From Chitinophagaceae bacterium (GTDB lineage: Bacteria; Bacteroidota; Bacteroidia; Chitinophagales; Chitinophagaceae): a stretch of DNA of 5,862 nucleotides. Position 1 is the first letter of the stretch. The number at the start of each line of letters is the position of its first letter. A program made the translations under genes and the position numbers. The notes beneath the pieces are model-generated. The model was given only the letters and a program-made list of their open reading frames with translations, made no database searches and was not told the origin of the DNA. This document shows positions 1 to 5,862 of this stretch, one piece after another. Location of the stretch: NCBI GenBank assembly GCA_947378615.1, contig CANCKV010000244.1, forward strand, positions 1-5,862. Reading direction: 5' to 3'.

Positions 1-96
1 CGGTTTTATAACAAATAATACCTTCATTTTCAAAGTAACATAAGAATTACATAGAAATTTTGATGCTTTAATATTTCAAAGAAATCCAAAGAATAA

Positions 97-120
97 ATAA
101 TGTTGAATTGTCAACATTAT
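97..120. repeat. Perfect inverted repeat, possible terminator or operator
   Basis: The arms ATAATGTTGA (97-106) and TCAACATTAT (111-120) are exact reverse complements separated by ATTG. The stem has only two G:C pairs and no T-run follows it, so it is a poor intrinsic terminator on the + strand. It could be a weak terminator of an upstream gene or a dimeric regulator site. It lies about 190 bases before the candidate promoter, which is far for a classical repressor operator of the large gene. Confidence 0.5.
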
Positions 121-213
121 AAGGGTCAAAACTCTTTTAGGGATTCTTAACGATCGAAAAACATATTAACAATAAAATTAGTGTTCCTTGCTTTTACATG
201 GTATCTTTCTTGC

Positions 214-244
214 TAAGATATTTTGATTTTCAAAAGCTATCTTA
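214..244. repeat. Imperfect inverted repeat with an alternative pairing
   Basis: Bases 214-226 pair with 230-244 over 13 base pairs, with a 2-base GC bulge at 236-237 and a 3-base loop. The segment AAGATA (215-220) could instead pair with an upstream TATCTT (202-207), so two mutually exclusive hairpins are possible. Almost all pairs are A:T, so chance is a serious alternative. It would matter only if transcription begins upstream of 200, and the best promoter candidate lies downstream. Confidence 0.25.
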
Positions 245-309
245 AACCATATAAAGTTGAAAATGTCAATCATTTGACCGAAAAGAAATGGATAGCTACT
301 TACTAACTG

Positions 310-317
310 TACATTTG
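310..317 (+). promoter_or_regulatory. Candidate Bacteroidota -7 promoter element
   Basis: TACATTTG matches the Bacteroidota primary sigma factor -7 consensus TAnnTTTG exactly. Transcription would start near 322-325, giving a leader of about 22-25 bases before the ATG at 347. No good TTTG -33 element stands at the expected spacing near 286-291; the nearest TTTG (273-276) is too far upstream. An 8-base match in AT-rich DNA is weak evidence on its own, but its position relative to the gene is right. Confidence 0.3.
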
Positions 318-346
318 CAAAAATAACTCTTAGTAATACTCAATAG

Positions 347-433
347 ATGGATGTTTTTTTGATAATTAAATTGATTAAGAATAAATTTTTGGGGTTAACA
401 ATGATACTGTTATTCTCATTAAATGCCTTATCT
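347..433 (+). other. Sec signal peptide of the adhesin
   Basis: Residues 1-29 have lysines at 8, 11 and 13, followed by a hydrophobic core (FLGLTMILLFSLNA). The sequence ALS-Q suggests signal peptidase I cleavage after Ser29, with Ala at -3 and Ser at -1. No lipobox cysteine is present, so this is not a lipoprotein. The mature chain would begin near Gln30. A Sec signal is required for cargo of the type IX secretion system, which agrees with the C-terminal domain. Confidence 0.8.
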
Positions 434-3400
434 CAATCTATTTCTCATACAAATGCCCTAACCAAAATTAATAACACTCCAATAGACTATACTACTATAC
501 CTAAACTATTGTCTGTGGGTTTTACTGCTCCTGATACAGTATGTTTAAATACGCCCATTAATTTGATAAATAAATCCTCAGGTGCTACTTCTAGTTATTG
601 GAACTTTTGCTCGGCTGATGTTAATGGTAATGTTTCGCCGCTTACGTTATCTCAAACCTGCTCCACCACAATTATCAACATCTTAAGTTCTTCTTCCGAG
701 ACACCTCCTCCAATAACCTATTCCTCCCCCGGTACCTACAATATTTGTCTGACTATTGATCAAGGACTTCCTTCCCAAGCATCTTTCTGCAAACAAATAG
801 TGGTGAATCCTCCTTCGACGGCACTTGATTTTAGTTTCGAGCAGGACAATTGCAACCCCTTGATGGTCACCTTTCATAATAAATCTGTGCCATTACCTGG
901 AATTACTTTTTCGTATGATTTTGGAGATGGCTCTTCTGCTACTGAACCTAATTTAATTACGTCAACTAAATATTATAACAATTATAATGATTATACCATT
1001 ACCCTTTCAAACGTTTCGGGATGCGCCGATACTATCCAAAAGATTATTCCAGTTCACCTTTCAACTGATAGTCTAATCATAAACAACGATACCTCCATCT
1101 GTAAGTATAGTAGTGTTCAACTTCATTCCATTAATTCCAATAATCCAAACAATACAACTAACTACTGTTGGCATCCTACAATCGGGCTTTCCGACCCTCA
1201 TTTACAAAATCCAACAGCTTCTCCAAAGGAATCAACCACGTATTATTTGAATGCACAAACTATTGGAGCAAATCTTATTGAGAATGGGGATTTTTCAAAT
1301 GGTAATACAGGATTCTTCACAGATTATCACGACTCTATCAATGGTTACCATGTAGGTACTTTTACGGTGGATACTACTGCAACAATTTGGCATCCCTTCA
1401 TTTCACGTTGTCATGACCATACTTCAGGAAATGGCAAGATGATGATTGTAAATGGCTCATCTAAACAAGGGGCTATAATTTGGCAACAAACAATCAACAA
1501 TCTAACTCCCAAGACCGACTATTTATTTTCAGTGTGGTTGCAGTCTCTGTCAATTGCAAATCCCGCTCAGATACAGTTTTATGTAAATGGCAATCCGATT
1601 GGTGGCACATTCAATGCCATCCTCGACACCTGTATTTGGCAGCAACCTCTCAATACTTGGAACTCTGCCAATAATACCACCGCTACCATTGCCATTGTTG
1701 ATCAAGATACAATAGGGGCAGGCAATGATTTTGCCTTAGACGATATATCTTTTTCTGCAACTTCCATAGTAACAGATTCAGTAAGAATAACTGTTAATGC
1801 GCCGTTACAGTCTCCCAATGTGGATACTACTATTTGTCTCGGTCATTCGGTAGAGTTAATTGCCAACCTTGCCAACTCCTATTCATGGGCAGCCTCTCCT
1901 TTTCTATCAAGTCTGACTATTCAAAATCCTGTTGCTACACCGACTGTTTCTTCGGTATTTAAAGTAAACAGATATGATATAAAAGGATGCTATGCCACAG
2001 ACACTTTTAATGTGAACGTTCTGACAAGAAAGGCTTCTCTCGATTTTAGTTTTTCTGAAAATATTTGTAATCCATTGAATATTCAATTTGTAAATGAGTC
2101 AACCAATAGTAATGCCTATTTATGGCATTTCGGTGATGGAAATTCTAGCGTAGCGATTAGCCCACTCATTGCCTATCAATCGTATGGAACATATAAGGTT
2201 ACGCTTCAAAATACGGACGGTTGTGTGGATAGTGTTACTAAGTATGTTTCTATTAGTTTACTACGGGATAGTTTAATTACTACAAAAGACACTACAATTT
2301 GTGTTGGCGACTCATTAAAATTGAAAACCATACCTGCCTTAGAATATTGTTGGTATCCTACAACAGGATTATCAGATCCTACTATTGCCAATCCAATTGT
2401 TAAAACTGTTGTTCCAACTACTTATTATGTGAATGCAAAGGTTCCAGGTAATAATTTGATTGTAAATGGAGATTTTTCACAGAATACCGTTGGATTTACT
2501 TCTCAGTATCAATATGCATTTCCCAATACTATTGAAGAACAGTATTATGTTGGGACTAATGCTAAATTATGGAATGGAGGGATGAGTGCCTGCGGTGACC
2601 ATACAACAGGCAAAGGTAATTTTTTAATGATTAATGGGGCTAATTTGGCTGGAAAAATAGCATGGGAAGAAAAAAATATATCAATACAACAGAATACTAA
2701 TTATGCATTTTCTGCTTGGGTAGAAGCTCTTTTTCCAGAGGATCCTGCAATATTGCAATTCTCAATAAATGGACATAAAATTGGCCAACCATTTCAAGCA
2801 CCTGGACCAAATACAACCTGTTTATGGCAACAGTTTTATGTAGTTTGGAATTCAGGCAACAACAATACAGCCGATATTTCACTTATCAATCTTAATACTA
2901 TAAAGAATGGGAATGATTTTGGGTTAGATGATATATCGTTTTCTGCAACTTCCTTAGTAACAGATTCAGTAAGGATAGCTGTTAGTGCGCCGTTACAGTC
3001 TCCCAATGTGGATACTACTATTTGTCTCGGTCATTCTGTAGAGTTAATTGCCAACCTTGCCAACTCCTATTCATGGGCCGCCTCTCCTTTTCTCTCAAGT
3101 CTGACTATTCAAAATCCTGTTGCTACACCGACTGTTTCTTCGGTATTTAAAGTGAACAGATATGATATAAAAGGATGCCATGCCACTGATACCTTTAAAG
3201 TGAACGTTCCTACTTCAAAGGCTTCTCTCGATTTTAGCTTTTCTGAAAATATTTGTAACCCATTGAATATTCAATTTGTAAATGAGTCAACCAATAGTAA
3301 TGCCTATTTATGGCGTTTCGGTGATGGAAATTCTAGCGTTGCGATTAGCCCACTCATTGCTTATCAATCGTTTGGGACATACAAGGTTACGCTTCAAAAT

Positions 3401-5862
3401 ACGGACGCTTGTGTGGATAGTATTACTAAGTATGTATCTATAAGTTTACTACGGGATAGTTTAATTAGTACAAAAGTCACTGCAATTTGCATGGGCGACT
3501 CGTTACAATTGAAAGCTATACCTGCCTTAGAATATTGTTGGTATCCTACAACAGGATTATCCGACCCTTCTATTGCCAATCCAATTGTCAAAACTGTTGT
3601 TCCTACTACTTATTATGTAAATGCAAAGGTTTCAGGAAATAATTTGATTGTTAATGGAGATTTTTCACAAGGCAATACGGGCTTTACTTCTAAATATAAA
3701 TACAATGACGTTTCAGGGAAACCGGAGGGAGTTTATTGGATTGGTTCCTCCCCTTACCCTTGGCATCCTTCCTTCTCAAAATGTTCTGACCACACATCTA
3801 ATTCTGGGAACTTTATGTTGGTAAATGGATCTTCTACACCAGGATTAATTGTTTGGGAAGAAAATGTCACTATTCAACCCAATACAAATTATGCCTTTTC
3901 TACTTGGGGTGAATCTATTTCTCCTGGAAATCCTGCCCTATTACAATTTACTATCAATGGAAAAAGGTTAGGAAATGTATTTTCTGTTCCTGGCCCAGAT
4001 ACGACCTGCTTATGGCGGCAGTTTTATGTGATATGGAATTCTGGTAATAACACTTCAGCTGATATTACCATCATAAATCTCAATACGATTACGGGAGGTA
4101 ATGATTTTGCATTAGATGATATTTCATTCGCAAAAGTGGGAATAGAAAAAGACTCCATCAATATTACAATAAAGCCGACTCCTTCAGTTTCTATTGAAAA
4201 TGACGATACGGCTATTTGTAGTAAAGATAGTTTTCAGCTAAAAGCTAAAGGAGCAGTAAAATATCAATGGACACCCACAAATTCTCTATCAAGTAATACC
4301 ATGTCAAACCCAATTGCCTTTCCCAATCAGAATACTAAGTATTTTGTTACAGGAACAAATGCACAGGGCTGTTCAGGAAAGGATTCAATCAGCGTAATAG
4401 TAAATCCCTTGCCAATATTTTCCCTCACAAAAGACACGGCTATTTGTTTGGGTAATTCAATTCCGTTACTTATTCAGAGTAGCACCGTAAATTCCTATAC
4501 ATGGTATCCCCAAGATTATTTGTCTTCAACCATTGACCCTAATCCTATTGCTACACCACTTGATACGATTAGATATTATGTGATAGTAACAGATCAAGAC
4601 AATAATTGCTCTAATAAGGATAGTGTAAAAATTATTGTTGGGCAACTGCCCAAAGTAAAAACAAGAATTGATACAAGTATTTGTTTGCATTCGACTACTA
4701 ATTTATTTACGACCACTAATGCAGACCATGTTCGGTGGAATCCAACCATTGGATTATCTGACTCAACAAATGTTAATCCAATCGATACTGCCACATCTTT
4801 AGGAACAACTTCATACACAGTCACAGCCTATTCTAAACTTGGTTGTATTTCAACAGATAAAGTAAAAATTACTAGTCTATCAATTCCTACGGTAAAAGTG
4901 AAGATTGATAGCCTCTCAATTTGTAAGGATCATTCAATTCAAATTTTAACAACCTCTTCATCAAACGTAAAATATAATTGGATTCCTACAACCGGGTTAA
5001 GTTCTGCAATAATTGCAAATCCTATTGCGAAGCCTGATACCACCTCTACATTCCGGATAAGGGTTACAGATGTGAATAATTGTTTCGCAGAAGATTCTGT
5101 TTATATCCATGTACGACCTTTGCCTGTTTTTACCATATCTCCCAATCCTGCTAATATTTGTCGAGGCGATTCGGTGTTGTTAACTGCATCAGGAGGAGAT
5201 AAATACCATTGGCTAGGCTATCCAATAGCACAACCTGATTCTGCATCAAATATGGTTTATCCAACAAGTACAACCACTTATAAAGTGTCCGTAACAGATA
5301 CTCTGTGTGCAGAAACTGCTGCAGTTTCATTAACCGTTCAGGTAAACAACCCTCCTTCTATAAGTTTTATAAAATCGAATGATATAGATTGTTTTCATAC
5401 ATCTTCTATCTTAAAAATAATGGGTGGTGCTAGTTATTTATGGACTCCTTCAAGCACTATTGTCAGTAATGATAATGAATTTATAACGGTTGCTCCTTTC
5501 GCAACACAGGTTTATACAGTGAAAGCATTTTCTGATAAAGGTTGTGAATCTGATAGTAGTATTCGGGTAAATGTAATAAAGGGAGATATCGGCAATGGTT
5601 TTCCTTCTGCAAATGCTTTTACACCTACAATTGGTAGCAACAACTGTTTTGGAGTAAAAGAATGGGGGTATCTCAAAAATTTACAGTTATCCATTTTCAA
5701 CCGTTCAGGGAAACGTATATTTTATACTACAAACTTAGATGGCTGTTGGGATGGAACTGTTTATGGCAAAATGCAAGATGCAGGAACTTATGTGTACGAA
5801 ATAAAGGCCTCAACACTATGTGGAGAAGTCTATAGAAAAGGAACTTTAGTATTAATCAGATA
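347..5862 (+). CDS. Giant multidomain PKD/Ig-like/lectin-like adhesin with T9SS type B sorting domain (3' end cut by one base)
   Basis: The frame is open for 1838 codons, and the last two bases, TA, probably begin a stop codon. The product is predicted to be exported by Sec, moved across the outer membrane by the type IX secretion system, and to act outside the cell in adhesion or glycan binding. Order by residue: signal peptide 1-29; cysteine-rich PKD/Ig-like region 58-156; PKD domains at 158-236, 562-638 and 958-1034, each with FGDG (192-195, 595-598, 991-994); three Ig-like domains interrupted by lectin-like modules (307-470, 700-866, 1096-1261); uninterrupted Ig-like linkers 486-557 and 882-953; six Ig-like domains 1278-1744; CHU_C sorting domain 1750-1838. 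I chose ATG 347 because it gives a complete signal peptide with lysines before the hydrophobic core; ATG 401 would start inside that core. No enzyme active site is recognisable. Ligand and exact role are unknown. The secreted-adhesin class is well supported; the lectin function is inferred. Confidence 0.95.
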   Translation, partial: MDVFLIIKLIKNKFLGLTMILLFSLNALSQSISHTNALTKINNTPIDYTTIPKLLSVGFTAPDTVCLNTPINLINKSSGATSSYWNFCSADVNGNVSPLTLSQTCSTTIINILSSSSETPPPITYSSPGTYNICLTIDQGLPSQASFCKQIVVNPPSTALDFSFEQDNCNPLMVTFHNKSVPLPGITFSYDFGDGSSATEPNLITSTKYYNNYNDYTITLSNVSGCADTIQKIIPVHLSTDSLIINNDTSICKYSSVQLHSINSNNPNNTTNYCWHPTIGLSDPHLQNPTASPKESTTYYLNAQTIGANLIENGDFSNGNTGFFTDYHDSINGYHVGTFTVDTTATIWHPFISRCHDHTSGNGKMMIVNGSSKQGAIIWQQTINNLTPKTDYLFSVWLQSLSIANPAQIQFYVNGNPIGGTFNAILDTCIWQQPLNTWNSANNTTATIAIVDQDTIGAGNDFALDDISFSATSIVTDSVRITVNAPLQSPNVDTTICLGHSVELIANLANSYSWAASPFLSSLTIQNPVATPTVSSVFKVNRYDIKGCYATDTFNVNVLTRKASLDFSFSENICNPLNIQFVNESTNSNAYLWHFGDGNSSVAISPLIAYQSYGTYKVTLQNTDGCVDSVTKYVSISLLRDSLITTKDTTICVGDSLKLKTIPALEYCWYPTTGLSDPTIANPIVKTVVPTTYYVNAKVPGNNLIVNGDFSQNTVGFTSQYQYAFPNTIEEQYYVGTNAKLWNGGMSACGDHTTGKGNFLMINGANLAGKIAWEEKNISIQQNTNYAFSAWVEALFPEDPAILQFSINGHKIGQPFQAPGPNTTCLWQQFYVVWNSGNNNTADISLINLNTIKNGNDFGLDDISFSATSLVTDSVRIAVSAPLQSPNVDTTICLGHSVELIANLANSYSWAASPFLSSLTIQNPVATPTVSSVFKVNRYDIKGCHATDTFKVNVPTSKASLDFSFSENICNPLNIQFVNESTNSNAYLWRFGDGNSSVAISPLIAYQSFGTYKVTLQNTDACVDSITKYVSISLLRDSLISTKVTAICMGDSLQLKAIPALEYCWYPTTGLSDPSIANPIVKTVVPTTYYVNAKVSGNNLIVNGDFSQGNTGFTSKYKYNDVSGKPEGVYWIGSSPYPWHPSFSKCSDHTSNSGNFMLVNGSSTPGLIVWEENVTIQPNTNYAFSTWGESISPGNPALLQFTINGKRLGNVFSVPGPDTTCLWRQFYVIWNSGNNTSADITIINLNTITGGNDFALDDISFAKVGIEKDSINITIKPTPSVSIENDDTAICSKDSFQLKAKGAVKYQWTPTNSLSSNTMSNPIAFPNQNTKYFVTGTNAQGCSGKDSISVIVNPLPIFSLTKDTAICLGNSIPLLIQSSTVNSYTWYPQDYLSSTIDPNPIATPLDTIRYYVIVTDQDNNCSNKDSVKIIVGQLPKVKTRIDTSICLHSTTNLFTTTNADHVRWNPTIGLSDSTNVNPIDTATSLGTTSYTVTAYSKLGCISTDKVKITSLSIPTVKVKIDSLSICKDHSIQILTTSSSNVKYNWIPTTGLSSAIIANPIAKPDTTSTFRIRVTDVNNCFAEDSVYIHVRPLPVFTISPNPANICRGDSVLLTASGGDKYHWLGYPIAQPDSASNMVYPTSTTTYKVSVTDTLCAETAAVSLTVQVNNPPSISFIKSNDIDCFHTSSILKIMGGASYLWTPSSTIVSNDNEFITVAPFATQVYTVKAFSDKGCESDSSIRVNVIKGDIGNGFPSANAFTPTIGSNNCFGVKEWGYLKNLQLSIFNRSGKRIFYTTNLDGCWDGTVYGKMQDAGTYVYEIKASTLCGEVYRKGTLVLIR
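354..360 (+). repeat. Run of seven T directly after two overlapping start codons
   Basis: The sequence ATGGATGTTTTTTT places ATG at 347 and ATG at 351 in different frames before a T7 tract. With seven T, ATG 347 reads into the long frame, whereas ATG 351 stops after three codons. Loss or gain of a T would change which start, if any, reaches the long frame. T7 runs are common in AT-rich genomes, so a regulatory role is a hypothesis. Confidence 0.4.
518..1054 (+). other. N-terminal PKD/Ig-like region and first PKD domain
   Basis: Residues 58-156 open with the Ig/PKD-like pattern APDTVCLNTPINL and contain five cysteines (66, 88, 105, 134, 148), more than any other unit in the protein. Its end, GTYNICLTI followed by KQIVV, matches the last strands of a PKD-like fold. 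Residues 158-236 form a clear PKD domain with YDFGDG (190-195) and a closing strand DYTITLSN. This first PKD copy is much more diverged from the two later copies than they are from each other. The region probably forms the distal start of the mature protein. Confidence 0.7.
1265..1756 (+). other. Lectin-like (predicted jelly-roll) module 1
   Basis: Residues 307-470 run from NGDF (313-316) to a closing LDDISF (464-469). Between them lie Cys355 in CHDHT, Trp379 in the IIWQQ strand, the VNG turn (413-415), Cys429 in TCIW and GNDF (459-462). The layout of a start with NGDF, a central VNG and an end with DDISF recalls galactose-binding-like or CBM-type beta-sandwich modules in extracellular Bacteroidota proteins. 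I cannot name an exact family. It is the most diverged of the three copies. Carbohydrate binding is inferred. Confidence 0.6.
1724..2482 (+). repeat. Long direct repeat, copy A
   Basis: This 759-bp segment recurs exactly 1188 bp downstream (2912-3670) without a gap. By eye I count about 54 differences, or roughly 93% identity. It encodes residues 460-712: the end of lectin-like module 1, an Ig-like linker, the second PKD domain (FGDG at 595-598), an Ig-like domain (first cysteine 652) and the start of lectin-like module 2. Long identical runs, such as the one around 1801-1847, make recent copying likely. Confidence 0.92.
2444..2944 (+). other. Lectin-like (predicted jelly-roll) module 2
   Basis: Residues 700-866 share the plan of modules 1 and 3: NGDF (707-710), Cys749 in CGDHT, Trp773 in AWEE, ING (807-809), Cys825 in TTCLW, FYVVWNSGNN (830-839) and LDDISF (860-865). 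It is about 57% identical in protein to module 3, with two compensating one-residue indels (before Cys749 and after Trp773), so both have the same total length. The variable stretch, residues 711-748, lies between NGDF and the first cysteine and may form a ligand-facing loop; that is inference. Confidence 0.6.
2912..3670 (+). repeat. Long direct repeat, copy B
   Basis: This is the second copy of the segment at 1724-2482. It encodes residues 856-1108: the end of lectin-like module 2, an Ig-like linker, the third PKD domain (FGDG at 991-994), an Ig-like domain (first cysteine 1048) and the start of lectin-like module 3. In protein it differs from copy A at only about 19 of 240 residues, and silent changes are also few. 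The largest cluster of differences is at residues 950-957, the linker before the PKD domain. Confidence 0.92.
3632..4129 (+). other. Lectin-like (predicted jelly-roll) module 3
   Basis: Residues 1096-1261 carry NGDF (1103-1106), Cys1146 in CSDHT, Trp1170 in VWEE, ING (1203-1205), Cys1221 in TTCLW, FYVIWNSGNN and LDDISF (1256-1261). The cysteine pair and the D-H-T motif are kept in all three modules, which suggests a conserved disulfide and a structural or binding site. After this module the protein leaves the cassette plan: the strand KDSINITI (1268-1275) leads straight into the Ig-like stalk, without a further PKD domain. Confidence 0.6.
4178..5578 (+). other. Array of six SprB-like Ig-like domains (stalk)
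   Basis: Six units of about 75-80 residues occupy 1278-1744. Each starts with a proline-containing linker such as NPLP or RPLP, has an early cysteine in a D-x-x-IC-like strand, a tryptophan strand (YxWxP or similar) and a second cysteine in a turn before the last strand (DSVxIxV type). Cysteine pairs are 1291/1342, 1367/1421, 1446/1500, 1526/1579, 1605/1654 and 1682/1733. This resembles the repeats of the gliding adhesin SprB and related long Bacteroidota surface proteins. The units are diverged from each other in DNA, unlike the upstream repeat. A stalk or spacer role is inferred. Confidence 0.75.
5594..5860 (+). other. Gliding-motility-associated C-terminal domain (CHU_C, T9SS type B sorting signal)
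   Basis: Residues 1750-1838 carry NAFTP (1756-1760), CFGVKEWG, LSIFNRSGKRIFYTT, GCWDGT (1799-1804), GTYVYEIKA and a final GTLVLIR. This is the plan of the gliding-motility-associated C-terminal domain, which directs proteins to the type IX secretion system and, in type B cargo, keeps them at the surface through the PorP/SprF-like route or releases them. The usual PNGDGxND loop after FTP is replaced by PTIGSNN, one residue shorter. LIR is the usual end of the family, which supports a stop codon at 5861-5863. Confidence 0.92.

Larger units (their letters stand above)
1..346. other. AT-rich non-coding region upstream of the large gene
   Basis: I see no credible coding region on either strand here. 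The stretch is strongly AT-rich and contains a perfect 24-base palindrome with a 4-base spacer (97-120), a second imperfect inverted repeat (214-244) and a TAnnTTTG-like element (310-317) just before the gene. No end of an upstream gene can be recognised, so the direction and identity of the left neighbour are unknown. No purine-rich Shine-Dalgarno sequence precedes the start at 347, which is common in Bacteroidota and does not argue against that start. Confidence 0.7.

Noticed and set aside
401..433. In-frame ATG at 401 as the true start
   Set aside because: It would remove the lysine-rich n-region and leave about 11 residues before the predicted cleavage site, too short for a Sec signal peptide.
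683..877. Small minus-strand open frame of 64 codons
   Set aside because: It lies fully antisense to the well-supported PKD-coding part of the large gene and has no recognisable domain or ribosome binding site.
1480..1674. Small plus-strand open frame of 64 codons in another frame
   Set aside because: It is an out-of-frame shadow inside lectin-like module 1 with no signs of being a gene of its own.
2206..3591. Two similar minus-strand open frames (2206-2391 and 3394-3591), which could look like a conserved small protein family, and another at 2697-2882
   Set aside because: The similarity of the first two follows directly from the direct repeat on the + strand, since they are 1188 bp apart like everything else in it. 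All three are antisense to the large gene.
1724..3670. CRISPR array or insertion sequences as the source of the direct repeats
   Set aside because: The repeated unit is hundreds of bases long, coding throughout and in frame, with no terminal inverted repeats, transposase or short regular spacers.
4594..5700. Minus-strand open frames at 4594-4824 and 5512-5700
   Set aside because: Both are antisense to the Ig-like stalk or sorting domain and show only chance hydrophobic stretches.
5861..5862. A gene continuing well beyond the right edge of the window
   Set aside because: The CHU_C domain is complete and ends with LIR, the usual last residues of the family, and TA begins TAA or TAG, so the stop is most likely one base outside. 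The sequence given cannot prove it.

Overview
The window holds one very large gene on the + strand, starting at about 347 and running to the last base, preceded by about 346 bases of AT-rich non-coding DNA. The frame is open for 1838 codons. The final two bases (TA) are probably the first two bases of its stop codon, because the protein has just completed a domain that normally ends the chain with the residues LIR.

The product is a secreted, modular, adhesin-like protein of the Bacteroidota. Three things support this: an N-terminal signal peptide; a chain of PKD and SprB-like Ig-like domains; and a gliding-motility-associated (CHU_C, type B) C-terminal domain, the sorting signal of the type IX secretion system. 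The details of that C-terminal domain (CFG..EWG, GCWDGT, CGEV.RKG) resemble those I associate with Chitinophagaceae and related Sphingobacteriia-like lineages, but this is recollection and not a search. The low GC content, the absence of a Shine-Dalgarno sequence and a TAnnTTTG-like -7 element upstream also fit Bacteroidota.

Layout of the protein (residues): signal peptide 1-29; N-terminal cysteine-rich PKD/Ig-like region 58-156; then a cassette present three times, made of a PKD domain, an Ig-like domain and a lectin-like (predicted jelly-roll) module of about 165 residues. The lectin-like modules are at 307-470, 700-866 and 1096-1261. Uninterrupted Ig-like linkers (486-557 and 882-953) separate the cassettes. 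Six more Ig-like domains (1278-1744) form a stalk, and the sorting domain (1750-1838) ends the protein.

The most notable points are these. (a) Each lectin-like module seems to be inserted inside an Ig-like domain, between its penultimate and last strands, and the cysteine pattern of exactly those three Ig-like domains changes accordingly. (b) A 759-bp stretch is repeated 1188 bp downstream at about 93% identity, while the lectin-like modules beside it are only about 57% identical in protein, a mosaic that suggests recent recombination or gene conversion. (c) Two overlapping start codons in different frames lead into a run of seven T, an arrangement that could act as a translational phase switch. 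No RNA gene, mobile element or CRISPR array was found.
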